From: Eustoma russellianum
Taxonomy: Eukaryota > Streptophyta > Magnoliopsida > Gentianales > Gentianaceae
Assembly (NCBI GenBank): GCA_036186865.1
Contig: AP025056.1
Span: 32,278,398 to 32,342,397, forward strand
DNA length: 64,000 nt
Reading direction: 5' to 3'
Shown here: piece after piece, positions 1 through 10,521 of the stretch
Layout: each line of letters starts with the position of its first letter
How positions within the stretch are numbered: the stretch's first letter is position 1
Notes under the pieces: generated by a model
Told to the model about the DNA's origin: nothing
Databases searched by the model: none
The model's input: only the letters and a program-made list of their open reading frames with translations
Position numbers and translations under genes: made by a program

Positions 1-1619
1 TAGATCTGGGATTGTTGTACTTTTATTCTTTGTATTCTTGTTTTTATTTAATATACTAGTTATATCATAATAACTAGTTGAAACATTTGGTAATATAACT
101 GGTTTATTTGTTTCCTTTTGTTTTGAATTTATATCTATTATTCTATCTAAATATTATTTTTGTAATTGAGGATTTTCTATATGTTTTAACATTTCTAATA
201 TTGTTTCTTGTTCTTTTGTCAGAACATAAATATGTTTTTCTTCGTCCGAGGAATCTGAAGAAGATGTGTATAATTCATCAACTTGAAGATCTTCAGCAGA
301 CTCGAAAGATGTTTCGTCTGTCTCCAAAGAAGATTCAACAAGTAGATTTGATATTTTCTCTAGTATAGATTCTTCTAGATTTAATTCTTGTAATTTTGTT
401 TTTAATCTACAATAATTTGCAGTAAGTCCTTTCTTATGACATTTATAACACTCAATATTTTTGTAATCTTTTGTATTTTTATTTTTCTTGTAATTTGTTT
501 TTCTATAAGGTTTCTTAGTATTTTTATTGTTGTAATTAATCCTATAAAATTCACTAGAAGATTTTTGGAATCTTTTATGATATTTATTATTTTTATTATA
601 TTTGTTGTTATATTTGTTATTATAAGGTTTTCTAATATTTCTATTATAGGGTTTTCTAGAACATTCTTCTTGACATTCTTTATGATTAGGTTTATATGGA
701 TCATTATCAAATTGTTTACAGAAAGTTCCTAATTCAGACTTAGTCTGCCTTAATTCTTTCTTTAAACCACTTTGTAATCTTATATCTTGGCATAATCTTA
801 ATCCTTCTTTTTGTATAAAACTTATTAATTCTCCATATGTGTAGTTTGAATAAGAGATTATTTGTTGTCTTGAATTTTCTCTAATTTTATTTCCAACTTT
901 TTCTCCTAATAAATTTGGTAATCCTGCAAGGAATTTTTCCTTCCAGAATGGCTGATTGGAATCTTCTCTAATCATAACTCTGGTTAGAAAAGTATTTTTG
1001 TACCATTGAAAATCACTAAGTTTTCTACATCTTAAATTTGCTAATAATTCAGCATTTTTATCTTTAATATGTGATGGATCACCTATAAAATGTAACGATA
1101 TACATAATATAAGTGTGGCAACAGAATCAGATACTGTTTCTTCATCAATAATTATAGGATTATTTTCTTCATCAACTTTTATTGCATTTAATATTTCTTG
1201 TCTCTGTATGGGAGTTAAATAATGATCCCACCAACCTTTAAGTTGTCCAGTGAACCCAGAAATAAGATATTCAGCAATTGCTTTATCATCAGGTGTCAAC
1301 TGAGTTCTATAAGCATTTGCTGCCATTGTCATTTGTTGTAATACATTAATTATTTGATATTCTGACATTACATCTATATTCCAAAAATATATTGATTGTG
1401 CATTAAAACGATATTGGGAAATAGGTTTTATTTTTAAATCTGTAGACATTTGTACTGGTACTATAGACTTATCCCATTCTATTTTTTCTACTTTATTTTC
1501 CATATTATTTTGGAATTGTTCATATGCTTTATTTATTTCACTATCTGAGCTATCAGAATTATCAGAATTATTTGAAGATTCATTTTCTTCTAAATTATTA
1601 ATTTTAGAAGAATTGACTT
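1..1619 (-). mobile_element. Endogenous pararetrovirus, copy 1 (inverted fragment)
   Basis: This stretch is a near-duplicate, on the opposite strand, of the capsid region at about 3825-4880. It runs from the window edge to a sharp break near 1617-1619, where a 33-bp inverted repeat begins. The reading frame resembles Caulimoviridae of the florendovirus/petuvirus type: AT-rich, acidic then basic, ending in a zinc knuckle. Copy 1 lacks everything upstream of the capsid region (leader and movement protein). The family assignment rests on protein resemblance and on the nearby Met-tRNA primer site. It is a fragment inside a host chromosome and shows no sign of being complete. Confidence 0.8.
154..1617 (-). 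pseudogene. EPRV capsid/nucleocapsid region of polyprotein, copy 1
   Basis: The capsid part of a caulimovirid polyprotein. The frame is open from the break at about 1617 down to a TAA at 154-156, and past that codon it stays open to the window edge, so the TAA looks like a nonsense mutation and not the natural end. From the N-terminal side it shows an acidic Ser/Asp/Glu stretch, a globular capsid core, a long Lys/Asn/Tyr-rich basic stretch (probable nucleic-acid binding) and a CCHC-like knuckle. The knuckle has its three cysteines, but Leu stands where the His should be, so metal binding is doubtful. A second acidic Ser/Glu tail follows. The first Met in the open frame is at 1503, but no start is expected because this is the inside of a polyprotein. 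Confidence 0.75.
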
Positions 1620-1718
1620 ACACCACAAACAGGAATATTAACTACCGACACTAATAGGAAAACAATAATAAACAAAATTAACAATAGTGTCTGTAGTTAA
1701 TATTCCTGTTTGTGGTGT
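1620..1718. repeat. 33-bp inverted repeat at the EPRV head-to-head junction
   Basis: The left arm (1620-1652) and right arm (1686-1718) are reverse complements with one mismatch, separated by 33 bases. The right arm is the sequence directly upstream of the viral primer binding site of copy 2. The left arm is therefore an inverted copy of the viral genome end, joined to the minus-strand capsid fragment. The structure could form a long hairpin. It most likely records joining of two viral DNA ends during integration or later repair. Confidence 0.85.
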
Positions 1719-1730
1719 GGTATCAGAGCC
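1718..1730 (+). promoter_or_regulatory. EPRV primer binding site (tRNA-iMet)
   Basis: TGGTATCAGAGCC matches the 3' end of plant initiator Met-tRNA, the primer used by Caulimoviridae and by many plant LTR elements. Here it is followed by a leader and a movement-protein frame and not by gag, so it marks the start of the circular pararetrovirus genome map. Confidence 0.9.
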
Positions 1731-1921
1731 AAACGGTTCAGATCTACCGACAGCTCATTCAGTTTTATATATCTTTTAATTATATTTGTGTAAATCTTTG
1801 GTGAGTGTTTGCTTTGTACACGCTGGGTTATAAGTCTCATCTAAAGAGCAATAAATCCTGTATGTGTCAAAGTGTTTGTAGCCAAAGATCTAAACAAATA
1901 TAAAAGAAAGCATATATAAAA

Positions 1922-2732
1922 ATGGAGGATATGTTCGAAGAATCTGCTTCATGCATCTCGGTAACGTGCAAATAAGAATAAAATTGTCAACACTGAGGAA
2001 ATAATAATAGAGAATTTTGACAAAGCAGTAAATAACTGGGTCATTCCAAATATTAAGAAGAATGAAATATATGAGTCTTCAATATTCAATATGTTAAAAT
2101 CAGATTACATAATTAAAACGGAGGAAAGAGATATTCCACTCTCTAAACCGTTTGAAACAATACAACTACTATCTTATAAGTCACTTGAAAAACATAAAAA
2201 GAAAGGATATCAATATTTACATGTAGGTCTAATACAAGTAGGTATCAAACCATTAAAAAGAGAAGGTTTGGATACGTCAATATTAGTAGTCTTAAGAGAT
2301 ATAAGACATAATAACTTTGAACAATCACTTCTTAGTTCAGTTGAGTCAAGTCTATGTACATGACCAATCTCTTTTGATTGTCATCCTAATTTTTCATGTT
2401 CTTTAAAAGATACACAAATATTGAAAACTTTAGTACTTCAAATAAAAACACATGGATATGATATGTTGCCAGGATCAATTCCATTGGCTTTAATATATCG
2501 GATTGATTACAAGGTAATGAGTTCCATGTTTATTGGTCCAAAACCAAAAAACTCTTTAAAAAGAGGAGAAACAATGATTCTACATACAGATCTGACCAGA
2601 TCTAATACTGTAATTTCAAGATCTATAAAATGGAATGATGTAAATCTTCCAGAAGAATGGGTCTTAGAAGGAGTAGTAAAAGTTACAAATCAAAAATACG
2701 AACCAAATACTGAAATCAACAAAATAAGATAA
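1922..2732 (+). pseudogene. EPRV movement protein (30K superfamily) remnant
   Basis: In plant pararetroviruses this protein opens plasmodesmata for cell-to-cell spread. An ATG at 1922 opens 17 codons and then meets a stop. From about 1970 another frame runs to 2732 with one in-frame TGA at 2361-2363. The central part has the hydrophobic strand pattern of the 30K core, including a Gly-rich strand near 2215-2260 and an Ile/Leu-Val-Val-Leu-Arg-Asp-like strand near 2280-2305. It would be the N-terminal domain of the polyprotein. A TAA at 2730-2732 ends this block, but related coding resemblance continues after it. The gene is not functional as it stands. Confidence 0.7.
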
Positions 2733-3860
2733 TTAAATGATGTATCAGTTAAATTAAGCTTCGCTAGAAGTTTCTCCACTAGAGAAAAAGATAACGCATC
2801 TATTTCTAGCATAATAAATTTAGGAAGATTTTCACAGATACCATCTGTGATAGATGTTCCCTACCAAAAACAAAGATTTTCAACATCAGATGTTGAATAT
2901 GCCAACTCTTCATTTAGAAAAGCTGATTATTCTACGGAAATTCCTAGACCAGTTTATTCTAAAAAAGAGTATTATTCTAAATTTGAATAAATGCACTAGT
3001 ACATCACAAAATATTTACACTAAATCAGATTTTAGTGAACCTAATAGTCCAACACAATCTGCAATAACAGATAATATTGCAAATGAATTAAATGTAATAG
3101 AAAAAGAATTTAAGGTAAATAAAACTATTTTACACAATGATTTTTACAGCAAAAAAAAACTAATAAAAGAGAATGGTTTTTTAAACATTATTGCAATGTT
3201 AGAAAACAAATACAAGAAGAATATTATGAATTCATACATATTCATAAAATAAACATATATTTCTTTGATTGATTTCAAATATATGCCTCACAAAATAATA
3301 TAGAATTTCCTTTTAAAACTTTAAACCCAATAATTGAAAAACAAAAAGAGTGGATAACCATCACGTCATCCAAAAAGATAGTGTCAAATCATCCACCTTT
3401 AGCAGGTGTAAAATTGGATGTATCAGGAAATCCAATAGAGGCTATTCCTTATAAAAATATGACAGAAGATCCTCTTACAAATACTAAACATTTTATTCAA
3501 CAAAATAATTATACAAATACACATCTACATACAATAGGAAAACAATTAGATAAGTTAGAAAAATATTACCAAACACAACCAATAAAATCTATGAGTGAAG
3601 AACCACCTAACCAAATATTTAAACAACCATTATTCAAACCCTTTCAAATATCATCTTCTAGTATGCAACCTATATCTAATAAAGATGATTTTAGTCAATT
3701 TATAAAACAACAATTAAGTCGTATAGAAAAAAGTTTAGAAAATAGTAATTCTATAACAAATGAAGTAGTAGCAGATTCAAATGTAAATACTTCTATAGCT
3801 AGCAGAACTAGAAATAAAGAAAAGAAGTCAATTCTTCTGAAATTAATAATTTAGAAGAAA
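2733..3860 (+). pseudogene. EPRV polyprotein middle region between movement and capsid domains
   Basis: A patchwork of viral reading frames with at least two frame changes. Roughly 2733-2990 continues the movement-side frame. 2854-3252 holds a Lys-rich frame ending near an aromatic-rich segment at about 3255-3300. 3381-3854 encodes 157 residues with a Pro/Asn/Gln-rich, partly coiled-coil-like character. The position between movement protein and capsid matches the poorly characterised linker or virion-associated region of florendovirus-like polyproteins. I recognise no catalytic motif. Confidence 0.55.
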
Positions 3861-4880
3861 ATGAATCTTCAATTAATTCTGATAATTCTGATAGCTCAGA
3901 TAGTGAAATAAATAAAGCATATGAACAATTCAAAAATAATAAGGGAAATAAAGTAGAAAAAATAGAATGGGATAAGTCTATAGTACCAGTACAAATGTCT
4001 ACAGATTTAAAAATAAAACCTATTTCCCAATATCGTTTTAATGCACAATCAATATATTCTTGGAATATAGATGGAATGTCAGAATATCAAATAATTAATG
4101 TATTACAACAAATGACAATGGCAGCAAATGCTTATAGAACCCAGTTGACACCTGCTGATAAAGCAATTGCTGAATATCTTATTTCTGGGTTCACTGGACA
4201 ACTTAAAGGTTGGTGGGATCATTATTTAACTCCCATACAGAGACAAGAAATATTAAATGCAATAAAAGTTGATGAAGAAAATAATCCTATAATTATTGAT
4301 GAAGGAACATTATCTGATTCTGTTGCCACACTTATATTATGTATATCATTACATTTTATAGATGATCCATCACATATTAAAGATAAAAATGCTTAATTAT
4401 TAGCAAATTTAAGATGTAGAAAACTTAGTGATTTTCAATGGTACAAAAATACTTTTCTAACCAGAGTTATGATTAGAGAAGATTACAATCAGCCATTTTG
4501 GAAGGAAAAATTCCTTGCAGGATTACCAAATTTATTAGGAGAAAAAATTAGAAATAAAATTAGAGAAAATTTAGGACAACAAATAATCTCTTATTCAAAC
4601 TACACATATGGAGAATTAATAAGTTCTTTACAAAAAGAAGGATTAAGATTATGCCAAGATATAAGATTACAAAGTGGTTTAAAGAAAGAATTAAGGCAGA
4701 CTAAGTCTGAATTAGGAACTTTCTGTAAACAATTTGATAATGATCCATATAAACCTTATCATAAAGAATGTCAAGGAGAATGTTCTAGAAAACCCTATAA
4801 TCGAAATATTAGAAAACCTTACAATAACAAATATAACAACAGATGTAATAAAAATAATAAATATCATAAAAGATTCCAAA
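3861..4880 (+). pseudogene. EPRV capsid region, copy 2 (3'-truncated)
   Basis: The same protein as the minus-strand copy at 154-1617, with scattered substitutions. The frame is interrupted by a TAA at 4394-4396, where copy 1 has GAA, so this is a nonsense change in copy 2. It then continues through the basic Asn/Tyr/Lys stretch and stops abruptly at 4880, where the Tekay-A LTR starts. The C-terminal zinc knuckle present in copy 1 is therefore absent here. Comparing the two copies places the Tekay-A insertion just after an AGATTCCAAA sequence. Confidence 0.75.
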
Positions 4881-7061
4881 TGTTGTACCCCACGAAATAT
4901 CGTACTAAACTAGGACCCGTATGCTGCGACGTAATAAGTAAGCTCTTCAAGTTGCGTTTTATTAAGTTACCTTAGTGGTTCTGTATCTAAACTTTCTCTG
5001 AGATAGGTGTAACTTAATTATACAAACGGATGTCGTAAAGCGCGTGAAATGGCCATCTAGCCCTCCAAGACTTAGCAAATTCGGTTAGTGGGCCTTGGAG
5101 GATCTTAGAATAATTTCTATTTCATAAGAAGTTTAGCCCAAGTAGTTTCCTCAAAGCAAGACTCACAACCAACACTATAAATTAGATGTTAGGAGCAATA
5201 TCATATTTATATGAATAAATCAATGAGCGAAAAGACAATAATGATCTCCAAGCCCTTGTAATTTCGGCCACAAGACATTGATGAACATTAGAATATTTTC
5301 CTTCTTACAAAAAGATTAACCTAAATAAGTCCTCTTTAAAAGTAAACCTAAAAGCCTACTTGAGAACTAGATATTATAAATTATGGTGTAAATATGCAAT
5401 AATGTACTATAAAATGTGTGAAGAGACAAACGTGCCCTCCCAATAGCCTAAGAATTCGGCCAAGAGGCCTTGATCAACCATAAAACAATTTCGTTTTACA
5501 AATGCAAGCCTAATTGATCCTCACAATGCAAGATTAAAATCATATTAGATAAAATAACTAATAGTATAAATTATAAAAATATGGGATAGGATAAATGTGA
5601 AATGACCAAATTGCCCCCAAAGACCCCCCCCATTTCGGCCAAGCCTTCTCAAGGATTTTAGAGTCCTCCACAATTAACCAACATAAGTCTTAAATTAACT
5701 AACTAAATTATATTTAAAACTAAAATAATCATGCATGCAAAAACTAAAATAATAAAAAATGGGGCATGCAAGACAAGGTCTTACACATCATAAGACTCAA
5801 ACTCCTTTTCTCCCCTTTTCATGAAGCCTTGTTCCCTTCCCCTTTTGATTCCCCACCGCCGGATGCCCCCCTTCCCTTGCCCCCTTGATTTTTAAATTGT
5901 GCAAGACCACTCTTTCCAAGTCCCATCTTGAACCTTCTCTCAAGCAAAACCAAGCCAACACTTAGTAAGGTTTTTCATCTCTCTCCACACTTCAACATTT
6001 CGGCCCCGCCATCCTTGAAGACTAGGAGTTCTAATCCAAGTTCCATCTTCAAGCTCAAGAAGGGTTTTAGGTAAGCTTCATTCTAAGTTCATTAAGAAAA
6101 TTTCCTCATGCATATTAGGGAAGCTCACATGAATTCTTTATCCCCACCCCAAAATCGTGGCCTCTATGTTCAAATAGGTGCAAGTCTTCAACTCTCTTAG
6201 GTGGTGCTATATCGTTACACTTGAAGCTCCATTCCAAGCTCACTTTGGTAAGAATGTCTAACCCTAGAATTAGTTCTATTTTCACTATTGAATAAAGACT
6301 AATCTTCTTCCTTCCATTTTCCTTCAAAACCGTGCACTCCAAGTGAAGAAGGAGGAAGATCCCAACTCAACTCATTCCATAACCAAGCTAAGACAAAAAC
6401 TTTGGCTTGAAGAGGCAAGTATACACTAATCTCTCATGACTTATTTAGAGAATTAGTGACTTGAATGATTAAAAGTTCCATAGATGTGATCTTTAGTTGA
6501 ATATCTTAAGTTTAAGATTATATCTTAGTGATTCCTTAAGAATAATGCTTTGCATGTGGTTTATTCCTTCAAAGATGGAGTCTTTTCTTAAATGCAATAT
6601 GGTTTAAGGCTGATTTAGGATAAAATAAGGTTCACCTAAGTGAGTCTAGGCAAGAGTAACTCTTGGTTGAAATTTGAGAGTTCCTAGGAGAGCATGCATG
6701 TGACGGATATGAGTTTTTATGAAGTTGTTGTAGGATTGAACTAAAATGACCCTTGAATGTGTTGCATGCTTGAATATATGTTGTAAAATGTGGTTAAGGC
6801 ATCACTTATGTTTCGGCCTAAGGGATGGAAAGGAAGGTGAGTATTGACTTCAAGAAAGAGCACTTGTTTTGTGTAGATGTGATACTTGCTTGGTTTAATA
6901 TCTACAAACTGTTTAGTATGATGCAAAGGTGACCTTATAATAAGCATGCAATCTGGATATTCATGTTACAAAGGAGTGTAAGTGGTAACCAATAATCTAT
7001 TTCATAAGAACAAGATGAATGGTGGACATTTGACTTGAATGAATGACAAAACATCAAACTA

Positions 7062-7990
7062 CTGGAACTGGGCAGAATGGAGTACAACGGCTTAAGAACT
7101 GACCTTGCAGACCTCCAATAAATCTGATTTTTGGTACAAAGTTAGCCTTATGAGTGTAGCACAAGTGAGACTTGGAATTTTGATAAAATAAATTACGGAT
7201 TAGTTTTAATAAAATATTTGGTGGAACTGCTCAGATTGGAAATTCTGGATCCTGGGAGAATGGTGTAACGTTTTGAACGACCTTAAAATAGATCTTGGAG
7301 ATGTTAAATAAGGCTGATTTTCGGTGTGGTGGTAGCTCTGTGTGTATAGAAAGTATGAAAGTTGGAATTTTGGAAAATGAAATGGAATATTTTTAGTATA
7401 ATATTTAGTAAAACTGCTAAGACTGAAAAGTCTGGAGCTGAGCAGAACTGTACATCTTTTTGATTGGCTTGAAAAGAGGCCTTGTAGAAGTTCAATAAAG
7501 CTGATTTTCGGTGTGGTGATATCCTTGTGTGTCTAGGAAATAGGAGAGTTGGAATTTCGGTAAAATGAGTTGTTGATTATTTTTAATAAAATATTTGGTG
7601 AAGCTGCTCAGACTGAAAATTCTGGAACTGAGCAGAACAGTATATCTTTTTGATTGGCTTAAAAAGGGACCTTGTAGATGTTCAATAAAGTTGATTTTTG
7701 GCAAGGTAGTAATCCTATATGTGTAGTGAACACCAAATTTAGAATTTTGGTAAAACAAGTTATGGATTATTTTTAATGATTTAATTAGTAAAACTGCTCA
7801 ATTGAAATTACTGGAACAGAGCAGAAATTAAGTAACGGGTTACTGGACTCAGAAATGGACCTTAGGGACATGCAAATGGGCTAATTTTCGGTAGAATGAT
7901 AATTTCACATGTTTGTGACATGTGAGAGTTGGAATTTTGGAAAACGAATTCATGGTTTTCCACAATTAAATTTTTAGTAAAATGGGCCAG
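7062..7990 (+). repeat. ~187-bp diverged tandem array in Tekay-A LTR
   Basis: Five diverged copies are anchored by a CTGGAnC...GnGCAGAA box at 7062, 7245, 7432, 7622 and 7811, giving periods of 183, 187, 190 and 189 bases. Each unit also carries a GCTGATTTTCGGT-like box and a GTTGGAATTTTGG-like box. The short open frames here are by-products of the repeats. Confidence 0.8.
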
Positions 7991-8616
7991 TCCAGTTTCA
8001 GCATATGACTCATTTCAGAAAAATGACTAAAAGAACCCTTTAAGGTCGTTAGATTGATCTGGAAATTTTATGGTAACCACTCAAGACATAAAGGAGTAAG
8101 ATCATGTAAATTAAGCCGGTTGGTCTTAACGTTTTGATGGGTAATTACGAACATAAAATGGATGTACTAAAACTGAGAATTGGGCTGAACAGAGGATTAA
8201 TTTAAGAAGGCTCAATTTGGAGGATATGGACCTCTATATACGGTTTGGGCATATAAGGGTTAAACTTTAGGGTGTTTTTCAGGTTATGATCCAAATAATG
8301 AAGATTTTAAGGTCTCATAAGCCTAGTTAGCCGCCTATAAACATAAAATAGGAAAGCTGGAAATTCTTAGTTCCAAAATCATGCTTGTGACAAGTTATAA
8401 GAAATGCTTACGATTATTCACGTCATGACTTGCATTGCATATCATTCCATGTATCATGCATGCCCATATGCCACATGAATTTGATTTTATGAATTTTATG
8501 CAAGCAAGTCTTTCAAGTAAAAATGTTTTCCGCTATGCATGAAAAGTTTTTATGGTCCCATGTTTTAAAGAAAGCTTCATGATTCCTTTGCCGGCCAAGC
8601 ATGCGACTAACCCGAC

Positions 8617-8775
8617 TCCAGACCCGGGGTTAATTGGTCTGTTACATGTTCTGGACCTGTTCAGATCCGGTGTTAATTGATCTGATACACGTTCTGGACC
8701 CGTTCAGATCCGGGGTTAATTGATCTGATACATGTTCTGGACCCGCTCAGATCCGGGGTTAATTGATCTGACACT
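8617..8775 (+). repeat. 43-bp tandem array in Tekay-A LTR
   Basis: Almost four copies of a 43-base unit containing GATCCGGGGTTAATTGATCT, with GTTAATTG at 8629, 8672, 8715 and 8758. It sits about 0.75 kb before the LTR end, the same relative place as the 35-bp array of Tekay-B and the 59-bp array of Tekay-C, though the units are unrelated in sequence. Confidence 0.9.
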
Positions 8776-9102
8776 CAGTTTTATGACACGTTATTTTATG
8801 GGACCAAAATGATGTTTTGACATGACACGACATCATGCATTGCATTTTGCATAGCTCACGAGCATGTAGACATGTTGCATGTTATAGTTAATGGTTAATA
8901 AGTTATTATTGGTATAGCATTACCTAAAATTATGCTTAAGCTAAACGTCAAACAAGCTCAGGATTAAAGATCAGGTATGAATTATTATTATTTGAGGTTT
9001 TTCGGAGTATTACATTCATGTTATAATTCTTTATGTATTTCATGATAGTTTATTGTATTCTTACTGGGTGATTTTTATCACTCACACTTTTATTTTTCCC
9101 CA

Positions 9103-9162
9103 GAGCCAGAAAATGCTAAGACTGAGTGGATCGAGGATGAGCCGAGAGTACCATATCCGTAG
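9103..9162 (+). other. Conserved acidic micro-frame (terminal exon?) in Tekay-A LTR
   Basis: Directly after the acceptor-like TTTTTCCCCAG lies a 19-codon frame that starts Glu-Pro, contains Trp-Ile-Glu-Asp and ends in TAG. Tekay-B (22602-22667) and Tekay-C (32526-32591) carry a related 21-codon frame at the same place. This copy is the most diverged: its C-terminal third differs and it is one codon shorter before the EP pair. It has no ATG of its own in this frame, so if translated it would be the last exon of a spliced small protein. Function unknown. Confidence 0.5.
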
Positions 9163-9487
9163 GCAAGGAGATCTGAAGAAGGCAAAGCTTAAGGACTTTT
9201 GTGCAGCCAAGACGTTTGTACTAGGAACAATGTTTGAATTTTCTGAATTTTGGTTATGTCATTTTGTGGGAATGCTACTTTTGGGAACTTAGTATTTTCG
9301 TAATGTATGATTATTTTGGAAAGTTTTAATTCTGCCTAAATTTTACTACAATGTTAAATGTTAGCATGGGAGTCCATGGCTTATGTTATGGATTTTCGCA
9401 TGTTATGCATGACGCTTTGTACTCTCCTTAGTGAGGTACGGCGGGTGCACCGTATTCAGACAGGATCCGGGTGCGGGGCGCTAGAGG

Positions 9488-9500
9488 TGGTATCAGAGCC
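9488..9500 (+). promoter_or_regulatory. Tekay-A primer binding site (tRNA-iMet)
   Basis: TGGTATCAGAGCC lies two bases after the LTR end. The leader that follows, 9501-9790, holds short CTTAGA/TAAGTC-rich repeats and no gene. Confidence 0.9.
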
Positions 9501-9790
9501 CAGGCTCTAGATTTCGGGCAGAACGTAGAACTAAGTTATGACCTTAGCAATCTAAGTTTGATCTTAGACCTAAGTCATGATCTTAGACGAGAGTCGACCT
9601 TAGATTAGGACGACTTAGACATGAAATTAGGGTCATGACTTAATAACAAAGCCCAAGTCGATGAAGGTTGTACATGTCATAGAATTTAATTCGTATTTTA
9701 TTTCATGAATAACCATTGAATTGGATTATAAATTTAATTTTATCGCCAATCTAGCTATTCTAGCATTAAATAAAATCTTGATGCTCCGTA

Positions 9791-10521
9791 GTGCAGATGG
9801 CGTCACGGACTAATGAACAATCATTATCACTTTCACCCCCAGGTAGCACTGGGTTTTATTACCGGCAGCTAGTAAAAGCACATATCCCAGAGTTTGGCGG
9901 AGAATCTAGCCCCGAGGAGGCAGAAAGATGGCTAGATAAAGTCGAAAGTAACTTCTTACTGATACGAGCACCTGAGAAGGTAAAGACACCAATTGTCGGC
10001 CGTTTTTGATCGGCAAGGCTAGCCAGTGGTGGAGAACTTGTATCCAGCCACTGCCTCGACCAGTGACTTGGGCAAGGTTTCTAGAGGAGTTTTGTGAATT
10101 TTTCCTCTCTCCGGATCTAATCATGAAAAGGGTTGAGGAATTTGACACCTTAAGAACCGGGTATCACTGTCTCGGAGTACGCTCGTCGGTTCACTACATT
10201 GGGCCGCCATGTTCCCTTGATCATGGAAGACGATAAGCAAAAGGTAATCAGATTCATGTGAGGTCTAGACTTCCGGATCAAGATTCGGCTAGCCAATGCA
10301 TATTCTAGCACTTTCGAGGAATTATTGGAGGACTGCTACAGAACGGAACACGATATTAAACTAGCGGAAGGACAAACTAAAGGACTTAAGGAGCGTACCA
10401 AGGAATGAAACAGGAGGTGGCAGCCACGTCCACATAGGGATAATAAAGAAACAACCAAGAATGCTAACCTTGATGAAAGAGTGCATGATTCAGCATTGCC
10501 TGAAACCTCAAACCGTAACAG
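9791..10521 (+). pseudogene. Tekay-A gag remnant
   Basis: Capsid precursor of a Ty3 element. The frame from 9791 (Met again at 9797) gives the N-terminal gag with an Ile-Pro-Glu-Phe-Gly-Gly and Ala-Glu-Arg-Trp-Leu pattern typical of Retrotrans_gag. A one-base shift in a T-run near 10004 moves it to the frame starting 10006, which carries the conserved Gly-Lys-Ala-x-x-Trp-Trp motif and Trp-x-x-Phe-x-x-x-Phe. It then breaks up around 10235-10410. At 10510-10521 the sequence encodes Val-Thr followed by G/GT, the same donor as the gag/protease intron in the other two Tekay copies. No zinc knuckle is recognisable. Confidence 0.7.

Larger units (their letters stand above)
1718..4880 (+). mobile_element. 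Endogenous pararetrovirus, copy 2, left part
   Basis: Viral order: primer site, about 190 bases of noncoding leader (1731-1921), movement protein, a middle region, then capsid. The copy is cut at 4880, where the LTR of Tekay-A begins. The other side of Tekay-A (from 12358) resumes with viral RNase H, so protease and most of RT are missing. Frameshifts and stops occur in every domain. Geminivirus-like or LTR-element alternatives do not fit, because a 30K-type movement domain precedes the capsid. Confidence 0.8.
6071..9103 (+). other. Candidate leader intron inside Tekay-A LTR
   Basis: TTTTAG/GTAAGC at 6071 is a good donor and TTTTTCCCCAG at 9093-9103 is a good acceptor. The equivalent positions in Tekay-C (30726 and 32526) and the donor in Tekay-B (14195) are conserved in sequence context. 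The tandem arrays lie between donor and acceptor. This is inference from splice-like signals; no transcript data are available. Confidence 0.4.
4881..9485 (+). repeat. Tekay-A 5' LTR (4.6 kb)
   Basis: The boundaries come from the repeat of its first 279 bases at 12079 and from the primer site two bases after 9485. It ends ...GGGGCGCTAGA, where the related element has ...GCTACA. At 4.6 kb it is long even for Tekay. It contains pyrimidine-rich leader-like sequence (5800-6070), a donor-like AG/GTAAGC at 6071, a ~187-bp tandem array (7062-7990), a 43-bp array (8617-8775), a micro-frame (9103-9162) and, near its end, the GGGTGCACCG box shared with the other Tekay LTRs. No gene is seen in it. Confidence 0.85.

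Noticed and set aside
1620..1718. A small MITE or terminal-inverted-repeat transposon
   Set aside because: The right arm is continuous with the viral primer site and leader, and no target duplication flanks the arms.
2854..3854. Host genes in the AT-rich frames
   Set aside because: They lie between viral movement and capsid regions and match the expected polyprotein middle; codon use is the same.
5800..6340. Host gene leader or exon because of pyrimidine-rich sequence and the frame at 6115-6342
   Set aside because: It lies inside the Tekay-A LTR; the frame is short and has no recognisable domain.
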